NCBI GenBank assembly: GCA_028753945.1
Contig: JAPNXP010000007.1
Location: 4,402,001 to 4,466,000 of the forward strand
Direction of reading: 5' to 3'
Source: Hexactinellida sp. DTS-2022
Lineage: Eukaryota; Porifera; Hexactinellida
DNA length: 64,000 nucleotides
The notes under the pieces are model-generated. The model searched no databases. It saw only the letters and a program-made list of their open reading frames with translations, and had not been told where the DNA came from. Below, one piece after another: positions 23,028-33,355 of this stretch (positions are counted from its first letter, which is position 1; each line of letters starts with the position of its first letter). The translations under genes and the position numbers were made by a program.

Positions 23028-24407
23028 GGACATACCTAATTTCCGGAACGGGACGGTACGGAACGGTACCATTCCGGAAAATCAAAGTACCTAAATTACG
23101 GAATTCCGCGGAACGGTTCCGGAAAATATGAATACCTAATTTCCGGAACGAAATTATTCCGGAAATTCAAATGCCTATTTTCCGGAATATTCGATTCCGG
23201 AAATTATAAATGCCTAATTTCCGGAACAAATTTATTCCGGGAATTTAAATACCTAATTTCCGGAATATACGATTCCGTTAATTTTGATCCCTAATTTCCA
23301 GAACAAAGATACCTCCTTTCACTTAACCCACGATCGAAAGATATGTGCAACCCCGTGGATGCCCTACCGAGACCCCGAGTAAACCAAAATAGTGATTCCA
23401 ATTTTCCCGTCTAAAATTCCTATTTTTTATTCTTTTACCCCCGGCCCTAAATCATTAGCGTTTTAGGGCCCGCTTAGTCCGAAATCGCTAAATGTAGGGA
23501 CCAGTCCAGTGATGAGACTAGACCTCTGCGCGGGTTAATTAATTAATTCATTAATGCGGGTCGCGGGACCCGCAACCCGCGGATTCATGCGGAACAAAGG
23601 ATCTGAATATTTTGCGGTGCGGGGGCGGCACCCGTATACGACCCGCGCAGAGGACTCCTTAAAATATTACAATACTATTAGTCATACTAACTAAGTGTCG
23701 CACTCAGGAAGGAGGGCAGTGATACAATGTGCATTTTACAACAAGAGTTATCATTAATTAAAAACGTATGTAAGTCCTTAAACACTAAGTATGTATAAGT
23801 GACACGTGAACACTAAGTGCACGTGTCGGACGTGTAGACTGTAGACAAAGTGGTGTAGAGCACCACCATCACCAAATGTTCTCACGCACGTACACATTAC
23901 ATACTGATGAAATCTGAGTTACTACCTAATTGAAAGTCCAACTAATACCACTCCTGTAATTTATTTATAGTTAGGGTTCCAGTATTTAAATTGTTAATTT
24001 AGGTACTTGAGCTGGGATAGATCAACTAAAGATTGATTAATTAAACCTATACGATATATTCAATCTATGCAAAACGTGGGGTCCCTAAATCGCTAGCGAT
24101 TTAGGGCACCCCTAGAACACAATAGGTTAGCTATTCGGCCCCTGGGTCCCTAAACGCCCTTACACCGGTTTGTTTCATTTTATCTTGATAATTTAGCACA
24201 TTTAGTACAAAATAGTATATCAGAATGCAAAACCAAATGTTGTTAAAGTCTATAATAACCAAATTAACCAATAACTTGGGTGTCTATCCCGTTCCGTAAT
24301 TTAGGTACTTAAATTTCCCGGAATGGTACCGTTCCGTAATTTAGGTACTTTGATTTTCCGGAATGGTACCGTTCCATACCGTCCCGTTCCGGAAATTAGG
24401 TATGTCC
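23028..24407. mobile_element. Element A family, copy 2, inside the KDZ right TIR
   Basis: Tips GGACATACCTAATTTCCGGA and the inverted GGTATGTCC at 24399-24407. It lacks element C. It contains the central palindrome CCTAAATCGCTAGCGATTTA near 24088 and internal GC-rich GGGTCGCGGGACCCG. It separates the palindromic motifs of the right TIR. No clear target duplication is visible. Confidence 0.85.
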
Positions 24408-24485
24408 TATTCTATGTACTCTATGCGCTAGCGCATAATCTATGCGCTAGGGTATGCGCTGAGTACTTTTTAATACATGAAAAGG

Positions 24486-24845
24486 ATTTGAATTTCCGGA
24501 ATAATTTTGTTCCGGAAATTAGGTATTCATATTTTTCCGGAACCATTCCGCGCAATTCCGTAATTTAGGTACTTTGATTTCCGGAATGGTACCGTTCCAT
24601 ACCGTTGTCGGAGTGCCAGCGGTCCCCCATGTCAGATGTCCCCTCGGACATGTGGCCCTAGAGTCAGATGTCCCCCTTAGGGTCAGATGTCCCCCCCCCC
24701 TCGGACTCCTCACCCTAAGATCAGATGTCCCCCCGGACCTGTGGCTCTGACACTAGTGTAATAGGTCCGGTCCGGGGGACATTATTTGGGGGGGACCGCT
24801 GACATTATGACACCGTCTCCCGTTCCGGAAATTAGGTATATCCAA
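24486..24845 (+). mobile_element. Element A family, right-end fragment
   Basis: Begins with TGAATTTCCGGAATAATT and ends CCCGTTCCGGAAATTAGG... at 24845, i.e. the right arm of an A element. It starts just outside the KDZ element and contains the element at 24606-24812. Confidence 0.75.
24606..24812. mobile_element. 207-bp TIR element with CCGT duplication
   Basis: Tips TGTCGGAGTGCCAGCGGTCC and GGACCGCTGACATTATGACA, flanked by CCGT on both sides (24602-24605, 24813-24816). Inside, CAGATGTCCCC is repeated at least four times. The uninterrupted A copies show the empty site. Confidence 0.8.
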
Positions 24846-24879
24846 AATATTGTAGATGTGCAGAATTAAGTTTTGAATT

Positions 24880-24976
24880 AAAAATATAATATTATTATTG
24901 GAGCAAGTCATACTAACTAGTGTCGCACTCAGGAAGGAGGGCAGCGATACAATGTGCATTTACAACGAGAGTAATC
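24880..24976 (+). repeat. Left half of a split element A fragment
   Basis: Matches the A interior (15403-15494; 23675-23762): GGAGCAAGTCATACTAACTA, GTCGCACTCAGGAAGGAGGG, ending GAGAGTAATCATTAAA. The A sequence continues, without gap, at about 50886, 25.9 kb away in the same orientation. Confidence 0.75.
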
Positions 24977-25021
24977 ATTAAATCGAAAATTGCAGCTGTG
25001 CCGACACATGCTCCTTTGGAG

Positions 25022-26211
25022 CAGACCTGGGGCTGATTACTAGTGAGTGATTACGATTACGATTACGATTACGATTACGATTACGATTACATCCTTCAGA
25101 AAAAGCTTGATTATGATTACGATTATGATTACGACTACGATTACACGAAATGGTGTAATCGATTACAATTGATTACAATTTCATTTTCCTTACGATGCAA
25201 CACGATCGTTCCGATTAAGCCCCGGAGTTTCATGCGCACGAAAAATAAGGCCCGTGTGCATGGGGTAGCCACCAAGAATTATTTGTAGGGGCCGGATATA
25301 TCTTTGGGGGTGCAATTAGAGATGCACCGGATCCGGATCTCGCCGGATCCTGGATCTACAGATCCGGCCGGAACCGGATTTTACATATTCCACCAGTCTA
25401 ATACGGACGTGTTAGATGATATGAACACGATTTAGGGAATACAAGACTCTAACATATCTTACGATAAGATTAAAGTATTATAATTGTCACGTACACACTT
25501 AATCAAAATACTAACTGAGTCCAGCTGACAGTTTTTAAGTATGTGCTAACCGAAATATAATAGATATATTTTACTTGAGAATAAAAATCGGTAGGTCTTA
25601 TCTGAGGAACTTCTTATCCGATTAGGTATTAACCGAATTATTTATAATGCATTTGATAGGGGGAAAAATCAATATTAGAGAATAGTGCGTATTATCCGAG
25701 AGTACGTCTTAAGCCGAGTAGTAACTAAGCGAGTTCCACTGTAAGTAATTGTCTATTCAATTTAATACATTTTTAAGCAATCCAGATCAAACGTGAGTTC
25801 GAAGTTTCTTATCCATATTTTCCTCAATCTGTCAATCAAAGATAGTTAGTTAGTATAGTTTATCCGCATACAGTTCGGATCCGGTGGATCCGGTAACCTC
25901 ATCTCGGATCCGGTCGGATCCCGGATCCACCACAAATGGGGAAGTCCGGCCGGATCCAGGATACGGTGCACCTCTAGGTGCAATGAGATCAGTGAACCCT
26001 TAAACTATATCCTTATTTAAAGTTATTGTGCAAAATTTGGGGGGTCTGGTGCCATACCTGGGGCTGATTACTAGTGGGTGATTACGATTACGATTACGAT
26101 TACGATCACATCCTTCAAAAAAAGCTTGATTATGATTACGATTACGATTACAGGAAAAGTTGCAATCGATTACAATCGATTACGATTGTAATCGTAATCA
26201 GCACAAGCCTG
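25022..26211. mobile_element. hAT element rich in GATTAC repeats
   Basis: Tips CAGACCTGGGGCTGATTAC and AATCAGCACAAGCCTG with a perfect duplication CTTTGGAG at 25014-25021 and 26212-26219. Both ends carry arrays of GATTAC/GATTAT hexamers; TAATCGATTACAAT occurs inside. Contains the element at 25317-25976. Related copies lie at 52930 and 57203. Non-coding; the 81-codon frame of repeated Tyr-Asp is just the hexamer array. Confidence 0.92.
25317..25976. mobile_element. Nested GGATCC-rich hAT-like element
   Basis: Tips TAGAGATGCACC and GGTGCACCTCTA with a perfect 8-bp duplication GGTGCAAT (25309-25316 and 25977-25984). The empty site is visible in the sister element near 57461. The subterminal regions are built from CCGGATCC words. 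Confidence 0.92.
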
Positions 26212-26298
26212 CTTTGGAGGCACTATATTTTGATGGTGGTTTATTGATAGTGCCTCCAAAGGAACATGCTGTGGGCACAGGCTGCAATTTTGTATTTT

Positions 26299-27016
26299 TT
26301 TTTCGCCAAGTCATCAACGCCTCAAGGTGTCAAGATCCATTTGTTAATTGGTCCGAGTCACAAGGAACGGTAGATAAATTTGAAGTTTGTGTCTATCATC
26401 ATAAACCATCTTGAGTTTACTGCCATTCATTAATTATGTATTGATAATAAACTATATTATTAGTAATTTATTTTAGCAATGTTATCCACGGTTGGTTGAG
26501 TTGAGTCAACAAATTCCTTATATTATATTATTTTATTTAATCCATTGTGTAGTAATACTACAATTTAATAGAAGCCAGCTGGAATTTATAAGTTAAATCA
26601 ATATAATTATCGCAAGTTGAATCAATAGATATTGATTTAACAAGTTAAATCAATATAATTATTACAAGTTGAAACAATAGAATTAGATTTCACAGTTTAC
26701 TGAAAGTGAAGTGGAGTAAACACAGGGGATTGGCACCCCAATAATGGCATAAACATAGGCTAAAATTGAACATTTGTGATTTGCTAAAAGGTGTAGAATT
26801 TATTTCTCTATCCGTACATGTAAATTTTATCAAGCTCAATATTAATTATTTAATGTTATGAGCCATAATTAGTTTAAATAGGTGTTAAAATAATTTGATC
26901 AAAAATCGTAACCCCAGGTGCAAATTAGACGGTCACCCCGCATCTGCATGCCAAGTTTCAGCCCTCAATGTATAAAGGTGTGGCCAGGGCACCTGCTACG
27001 GAGAAAGAAAAAAAAA
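26299..27016 (+). repeat. Remainder of first long unit
   Basis: Aligns with the long repeat units of 37-50 kb: TCAAGGTGTCAAGATCCATT, GCAATGTTATCCACGG, AGAAGCCAGCTGGAATTTAT, then ATCGTAACCCCAGGTGCAAA and CTACGGAGAAA before the next hairpin. Non-coding. Confidence 0.8.
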
Positions 27017-27141
27017 ATCAAAAATTGCAGCCTGTGCCGACGCATGTTCCTTTGGTGGCACTATATTTTGGTGGTGGTTTATTGATAGTGCCTCCAATGG
27101 AACATGCTGTCACCCTGTCAGCACAGCTGCAATTTTGGATT
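27017..27141. repeat. Hairpin repeat H2
   Basis: Near-palindrome CAAAAATTGCAGCCTGTGCC ... GGACATGCTGTC...GCTGCAATTTTGG with a loop GCACTATATTTTGGTGG. Its right arm has an extra CACCCTGT before GTCAGCAC. Confidence 0.8.
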
Positions 27142-27695
27142 TTTTTTTCGCCATGTCATCATCACTATGAAGGTGTTAAAATATTTCAAAAGGTGTTACA
27201 GAAGGCATCGACCCTTAGAGTGGCGGAAGTTTCCATTTAGTTCACTTCATTTTAGAGATATTCAAGTTTGAGTAGAATATAATAGCTGATGACTCAGCAT
27301 TTTTTATGTGAGTGTTGGGTCATCACCCAACTTCAACTAACCCATTTTAAATATCGAATTAACAAAATTGTAAAAACACATTTTTTTGACGATGTCATCA
27401 TCAGCTCAAGGCGTCAATACGTGGCATGAGGATCAATTGATAAATTGGAAGTTTGTTTCTATCTTATTTGAATTCTGAGATTTATGATATTTAATTAATT
27501 AGTATAAATAATTATTAATATTATTTATAATATAACACCAATTTCAATGTCAACTTACAATTATTAAGTTAAATTATTTTGTCATAAATAATTAATTAAT
27601 TAATTTGGTTATCAAATTTCAATTCCGCACACTCGATAACCCCTAATACACAAATTGGAAGGATCTATATAAGTCATATACTGACTGAATTAATT

Positions 27696-27817
27696 AAAAT
27701 CCAAAATTGCACCTGTGCCGACAGCATTTCTTTTGGAGGCACTATCAATCAACCAACCACCAAAATATAGTGTCTTCAAAGGAACATGCTATCGGTACAG
27801 ATGTAATCTTAGATTTT
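27696..27817. repeat. Hairpin repeat H3, next to receptor R1
   Basis: AAAATCCAAAATTGCACCTG...CAGATGTAATCTTAGATTTT with a diverged right arm. It ends about 95 bp before the R1 start codon. The loop is in the opposite orientation to H2. Confidence 0.75.
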
Positions 27818-28267
27818 TATATGTAAATATAAATCCTTTTAACACCTATTCATGTTTGTTCTACGAATCAGAAGCCTTTAGTAACTACTTAGTTTAGAAG
27901 GTTCCAAATTAGAATGATTTCTGTCTTCACCTTGATATTATTCAGCTGCTTTGCTACTGTTCAGCTACAGAGTAAGTCTGCTACAAACATTCCTATACTT
28001 GTATTACTAACTCCATCTCTCTGTAGACAGCAGTGTGACATTCTCTCCTGACCCTCCCTGCATCGGAGATGAAGTGGAGATGTTATGCTTCGTGGTGCCT
28101 GATGGTCACATGTTCATAGATAGCACAGCCCTCGTATCATTCAATGTATCAATAGCTGCTTCGCCCACTACTATCAACAGTAACACTCTCTCAGGAGTAG
28201 ATCTGAGCAGATACACTGCTGACATAACTAACCTGAATATTAGCATTGAGAGACCAGGGGTTAGACT

Positions 28268-28642
28268 CAGAGGCGGCGCCACGCTGGGGCAAGGTGGGGC
28301 AAATGCCCCACCTGGCCTTCGGCTTGCCCCACCACTGGTGGGGCAAGCCTTATCAATAGCTTATAATTTATTTGGGCGCTTTTGAAGTTTTTTTCGCTCG
28401 TCTTCTTAATAGTACGCTTTTTTAACCCAATTTTGTAGCATGGATTACGTTTGAATTGGTTTTCATGTTTGCAAGCCTATCGGAAAGACGAATGGGGCTC
28501 ATATTGTAGTAATAGTACTAGCACTATTGTGTGTCTACCGATATTATTTGATAGTGGTTTTATAGTTAAACATTTTGCCCCATCTCAAATGTCCTTTGCC
28601 CCGGCCAGCCCCATCGCTCATTTTGGTCTCGCGCCGCCACTG
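28268..28642. mobile_element. hAT-like MITE inside the R1 Ig exon
   Basis: Tips CAGAGGCGGCGCCACG and CTCGCGCCGCCACTG with a perfect duplication GTTAGACT (28260-28267, 28643-28650). It adds 383 bases including the duplication, not a multiple of three, and contains stops. Inside, GGGGCAAGG / GCCCCACC words pair near the left end. Confidence 0.95.
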
Positions 28643-28946
28643 GTTAGACTGACTATATCTAACTACCAGGTTTCTGATGGTGCTACTATCTTTGGATGTC
28701 ATGGCTTGTTCAGTGGCATAGTTGCCTCTGCTGCTCTTATATCTGGATCCCCACAGTCACTAGTTGGTATGGTATACTATACTATAGGAATTAATTTAAA
28801 AATATTATTTAGAACTTTCTGTTCATTGTTGTTATAAACTCAAACTTTAATATCTGTGAAATGTAGTTGGTTATAAGGAATCTTCCAACGCACTTAGGAT
28901 CGTTACTTCCGAAACAACTTTGTGACTATGGTGAGGATGACATGAC

Positions 28947-29083
28947 AAAAAATCTAAAATTACTGCTGTGCAGACACAGCAGTCAATTTCTTTTTCTTTT
29001 TGAGGCACTACCTCACCCAACCACCAAATTGTAGTGCCTCCAAAGGAGCATTCTGTCTGCACAGCTGTAATTTTAGATTTTTT
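28947..29083. repeat. Intronic hairpin I1 in R1
   Basis: AAAAATCTAAAATTACTGCT...AGCTGTAATTTTAGATTTTT, the receptor-type variant of the hairpin, in intron 2. The loop region contains TTTCTTTTTCTTTTTGAGGC shared exactly with I3 in R3. Confidence 0.85.
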
Positions 29084-30086
29084 GTTATTGGTGTTGAGTT
29101 GTATTCTCCAAATTTTTTATAGGCTATTCATTGGTTAACTCTCCTCCTTTGTATCTCTCATATGACCAGTCGGCTGGCATGCTAACTATTGATTGGGTAA
29201 GTTGTTGTTGTTGTTATTGTTAATCTTATATTATTATTACTTTATTAACAGGGTTTGGTTCCAGGGAACGAGCTTCTCCTCCTTGTCTACTTGCTACAGC
29301 TTAACTATTCCCATTCTCAGTATGGGACTACTAACCAGTTTGCTTACTCATCTTATTTCTCCCTTATCTCTGACACCAGTATCTATTCCGTACAACTAAC
29401 TCCCCATAACTTCCCTACATCAGACGGAGTAGTGACTAACATCACAGCTTGCATCTCTATAGCTAGCCAGTGTGGCACTGCATTCAGTGGAGATATGATG
29501 TGCGGATTCTTTAACTCAGGTAGCTTTATAAAAGCAAAATTACGTGTCTCCAAGGCTTTTATTTTTCAAAGATTTTTAATTTTTAATTTACAGAGAATCC
29601 TCCTACCACTACTCAGCCCACTACTCCTACCGTTATTGTGCTAACGAGTACACCTGCTATAGTCACCACTGGTAAGGTTATGTTGTGCTAATAGTAGAGG
29701 AGGTATGTTAACTGTGCTATTGTTATTGTTGTTATTTGTTTAGATGCCACTCAACCTACTCAACCTATTCAAATTACTCGACCTATTCAATCATCATTCC
29801 TTATTAGTGAGCTGCTATTTAATATCACAATGTCTATATTTAAATACTCTACTCTTAAAGGCATTGTCACAAATTTAGATTTTTGGGCCATGGCTACAAA
29901 GACTCGTGTATTTTCTCGATTTTATAATATTATTAATATACTATTTTAGTTATATTTCCTGGAGCAATAGTAGGAAGAGTGGCTGTACTATTAATATTGG
30001 TACTAATCCACCTCATTATATCTCTATGCATCTGCTTCTGTAAGAAATCTAAAGGTGAGTTGCATTAGCTTATTCTTATATTACTA

Positions 30087-30235
30087 CAGTAGAACCTCGT
30101 TAGTACGTTCGCCTTATCCGGAATTCGTGTTAACCATTGTAATTTGTATTGAAAATGTTTTTAAGGGGACTGAAATAGTGTTCGTGTTAACCGGAATTTC
30201 GTATTAACCGTGATCGTACTAGCGAGGTTCTACTG
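30087..30235. mobile_element. Pogo-type MITE in the last R1 intron
   Basis: Tips CAGTAGAACCTCGTTAGTAC and GTACTAGCGAGGTTCTACTG with TA on both sides; 149 bp. It lies 23 bp before the last exon. Confidence 0.9.
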
Positions 30236-30784
30236 TATTTATGACAGTAATCCCATAGACAAATCCCCTTCTGTTCCTATACAGCCTCACACCTACGAAT
30301 ACATAGATTTTAACGAAATAACTCCACCAATTAAACCAGATCCTCCCTACTACACACCTATGTCTAATCTATCTGCCAAGCAGCCTAATAGCCCTTATGC
30401 TAATCTGAAATAACTAACTTAATGAATTGTATATTTTTTAAAATCTACTTTTATATGTATATATGAAAGAGCTCTATTTTATTAAACTTTGTTTTTCAGA
30501 CTGAAGATAAATGGTTTTACTTCTCCTTATGAGAATACTAATATTATAATGTATCCATTCAAATGTACAGGAATAGGTATTGTCTGTTTTAGATTTGGAT
30601 TTAGATTTGCAAAAATTGAATGCTACTTTTTGAAAATTCGTTTGAATATTTTTTTACTTTACAGATTGGATGATAATTATTGTTATTTGGTAAATTTGGT
30701 ATTTCAGAATTACGTATATGAGATTTTGTTAATTTGTTTGCAAGAATAGTATATGTATAATTTTCGATTATTTGTTAATTAGCT

Positions 30785-32919
30785 ATGAAATTGTTTTTGT
30801 TGTTGCTGTTTATTTCTTGTATTGAGTCATCTCATGGACAAGGTTTGTTCAATATGATATACATAATATGACGATACTTATTATTGTCCCTCTCTAGGCA
30901 ACAGCATATCATTTTCTCCCAATATAGTACATACCTCTCTGCCTAGGAGAGGAGGTACAAATGGTTTGCTACATAGTGCCTCCTCCTACTACCACGTTTG
31001 CATTCGATACAGCTCAAGTATCATTCAACGGATCATTTCCTGCTAGTCTTGCTGATATAAACAATAACAATATTGTAGGGGGAGTAGACCTTACGAGGTA
31101 CTCTGCTAACACAGATGGATTGGGTGTAACTACCAGCAGACCTGGCATTAGACTGATTATAGCCAGCTACATTCCTTCTGACAGTAATACTGTATTTGGA
31201 TGTTATGGAACATTTCCTAATACAACTTTATCTGATTCCCTAGTTTCTGGAATGCCTTTGGGTTTAGCTTGTGAGTATTCTTATTCATGTAGTTTTGTTA
31301 GTTTGTTGTTCTGTTTGTTTATTTATAATTATCAGTTTTAGAAATATATTCGAAATCCTTCTAGCTCCTCCCTCCACTCCCATCATTACTCCATCTCTCT
31401 CCTCTCTGTCTGCTACTGACTGCACTAACACACTAATAAGCTGGCCATCTCCTGCTAGCGACAGAGCTATAGACAGATACTACGTGTTCCGTAACAGCTC
31501 TCTCCTAGCTGATATTCCTGCTAGTAACACTCAGTATACAGATACTGATCAGCTGATGGTTAATACTCCCTACAGCTACTCTGCTATAGCTAACAGCTGT
31601 ACTGGCAACTCCACTGCAGGAGTAGATACTGTTGTTATAGCAGGTGAGAAGTATATTTGTGTGATGACATGACACAAAAAATCTAAAATTACTGCTGTGC
31701 AGACAACTTTTCCTTTTGGAGGCACTATCACCCAACTACCAAATAGTAGTGCCTCCAAAAGAACATGCTGTCGGCACAGCTGTAATTTTAGATTCTTTGT
31801 TGTTTGGTGTCCAGTGAAGGAGTAGAGAAGGTCTTAATGAATGTTTGCATTGCTGTGTCTAGGCTATCAGTTGTCGGACTCTCCTCCTTTCTTCATTAAC
31901 TACACCAGCTCCGACAGTATGCTACTGGTTGATTGGGTGAGTGAACATCTTGGTTCCGGTTCCAATATCCACTAACCTTACTTAGACCCTCAAACCTAAC
32001 CAGGGAGCCCCTATTCTCCTCCAGTACAGTCTCAGTCTGCAGTACTCCCACTCCCGAGAGGGCACTAACTACTCGTTCTCCCTCTCCACTCAGTTCCCCC
32101 TGCTGTCCTCTGCTGGCACTATGCGCTCCGTTGCTATCACTACGCACAACTTCAGTTCGGAGGACGGACTGCAGACTCAGGTCGCTGCCATCATTAGCAT
32201 TGTGCAGCAGTGCGGGAGCTCCTTCATGGGGGCGGAGCTGCGGGCTGACTACAACTCATGTAACTCATACACTTCGTACTCTTGTTGTTGTTGTTTTATT
32301 GTTGTTGTTGTTGTTTCTAGCTAATCCACCTACAAGGCCTACCACCATTGCTCCTCCTTTCACGACACCTAATGGCACTACTATGTCATCACCAACAACA
32401 CCACCAATAATGACATCAACATTACCAACACGACCATGTGAGTTCTTTTATTAGATCCCTTAACATTAACCATAATAAGACATGAGATGCAAATCCCATT
32501 CTATATTACGTATTGAGTGAGGAAGTCCTAGTGCGTTATGTCTAACGGGACTAAATCCATTGAATGTTGAAACGTTATACTCAAGACCTATTATATATGC
32601 TTTCGTCCTGTTAGGGCCTGTTTGCCAATCCCCATTGGAACTCGTATTAATTATCCTCCTTATACTGATAATTCTCGTACTCCTCTCTATAATACTCGTG
32701 ATGGGAATATATATGTTTGTTATGTACAGAAAGAACAAACACCTGCAGTCTCTCCCCAAAGAGGCCCCTAATCCCTACGAGTACATAGATCTAAATGTAG
32801 TATCCCCCCTGTCAACTGATATCCCCTCTCCCCCTAAGGACTCTGCTTACTACTCCCATATGCAGTCTGTAGGCACTCAGAACACCAGTGATACTCACAA
32901 CTACGCTAACCTTAAGTGA
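30785..32919 (+). CDS. R2: Ig-FN3-FN3 type I receptor, one frame break in exon 2
   Basis: Exons 30785-30842, 30898-31270, 31365-31643, 31863-31936, 32004-32259, 32321-32437, 32615-32919; total 1462 bases, one more than a multiple of three. The extra base falls between SISFSPN and the matching LCLGEEVQMVCYIV (about 30919-30931). Parts: signal peptide MKLFLLLLFISCIESSHG; Ig-like domain (Cys in VQMVCYIV and TVFGCYG); FN3 domain with conserved TLISWPSP and YSYSAIAN; second FN3-like domain split after LLVDW; Thr/Pro stalk; transmembrane helix (LELVLIILLILIILVLLSII); tail YEYIDLNVV, YYSHM, HNYANLK. Membrane helix and tail share one exon, unlike R1 and R3. Could be a pseudogene or a sequencing slip. 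Confidence 0.8.
31676..31797. repeat. Intronic hairpin I2 in R2
   Basis: AAAAAATCTAAAATTACTGC...GCTGTAATTTTAGATTCTTT in the intron after the first FN3 exon, the same intron position as I3 in R3. Confidence 0.85.
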
Positions 32920-33069
32920 TGCTTGTTGTTGTTGTGGTTGTATATATTATTATTAGTATTGCTATTTTGAATATACTAGTTGTTTTTTGAACTCTAATTG
33001 TGCATATTTGCAAGTTTTAAATTTTATTTTAAAATATACTATATCTTTTTTAGCTTTTTAATGGTGACA

Positions 33070-33300
33070 CGTACTAGTGCCTGCAATTAACTGATTGGAT
33101 ATATGAGTTTGCTCTCGACCAATTAAATGGCAGTCCTAGTTAGGCATTCTATAATGTACACTTGACAATATTTAAACTTGTTTCTAGTATTTACCACCCC
33201 TCTGCCAAATTTTAAGTCTGTATCTCTTACCAGTTCTTGAATAAATTCTAAACAAAAAAACACCCATTGTGATTTAATGATATTAGAAAGAGGAATGTCG
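33070..33300 (+). promoter_or_regulatory. R3 upstream segment with a distant duplicate
   Basis: A stretch before R3 (CAGTCCTAGTTAGGCATTCT, TTTAAGTCTGTATCTCTTAC, CATTGTGATTTAATGATA) has a diverged, co-oriented counterpart at about 54285-54520. It may be a receptor-type promoter or a dispersed repeat; no TATA box could be fixed. Confidence 0.4.
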
Positions 33301-33355
33301 AATTTATTAATTACTAAGTCTATTCCTGCTTAGCTACCAATAAGCCCATAAACAG

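Larger units (their letters stand above)
14191..24476. mobile_element. KDZ/Zisupton-type DNA transposon with long TIRs (degraded)
   Basis: Outer tips are GTATTAAAAAGTACTCAGCG at 14191 and its inverted copy ending at 24476. Each TIR is about 465 bp once later insertions are removed: left 14191-14295 plus 16451-16815, right 22617-23027 plus 24408-24476. Near both ends the 14-bp palindrome ATGCGCTAGCGCAT is repeated. Inside are two convergent spliced genes, a Ulp1-like protease with PHD finger (plus) and a KDZ transposase (minus). Without nested insertions the element is roughly 6.7 kb. AAAAGGA occurs close to both outer ends but not flush, so a target duplication is only possible. In fish, Zisupton is known as a zinc-finger plus SUMO-protease transposon with 8-bp duplications; the match in content supports the class. 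Confidence 0.85.
24985..26298. repeat. Hairpin repeat H1, split by a hAT element
   Basis: Left arm 24985-25021 (AAAATTGCAGCTGTGCCGAC...), right arm and loop 26212-26298. Together they form the about 120-bp hairpin found many times from 27 to 49 kb. It marks the left edge of the 25.9-kb interval. Confidence 0.85.
27914..30413 (+). pseudogene. R1: Ig/FN3-like type I receptor, interrupted by a hAT insertion
   Basis: Exons 27914-27971, 28027-28766, 29123-29196, 29252-29519, 29594-29671, 29744-29806, 29950-30054, 30259-30413. Removing the insertion at 28268-28642 and one duplication leaves 1158 bases (386 codons, in frame). Parts: signal peptide MISVFTLILFSCFATVQLQ; Ig-like domain with Cys in EVEMLCFV and TIFGCHG; FN3-like domain (exons 3-4) split after LTIDW; Thr/Pro stalk; transmembrane helix from about GAIVGRVAVLLILVLIHLI; tail with YEYIDFNEI, YYTPM and SPYANLK. 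It lacks the middle FN3 exon of R2 and R3; flanking introns are phase 1, so the loss keeps frame. The insertion should prevent full-length protein unless spliced out. Family assignment beyond receptor-like is not possible. Confidence 0.8.

Noticed and set aside
25043-25288. ORF with repeated Tyr-Asp
   Set aside because: Pure translation of the GATTAC array in a hAT element.
28451-28837. 128-codon frame over the R1 Ig exon and MITE
   Set aside because: Partly MITE sequence read in frame with the end of exon 2 and then intron; not a separate gene.
29193-29399. Plus-strand frame starting in the R1 intron
   Set aside because: Out of frame with the exon supported by splice sites and by the R3 copy.
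31896-32147. Reverse-strand frame in R2
   Set aside because: Antisense shadow of the R2 FN3-like exon and its intron.
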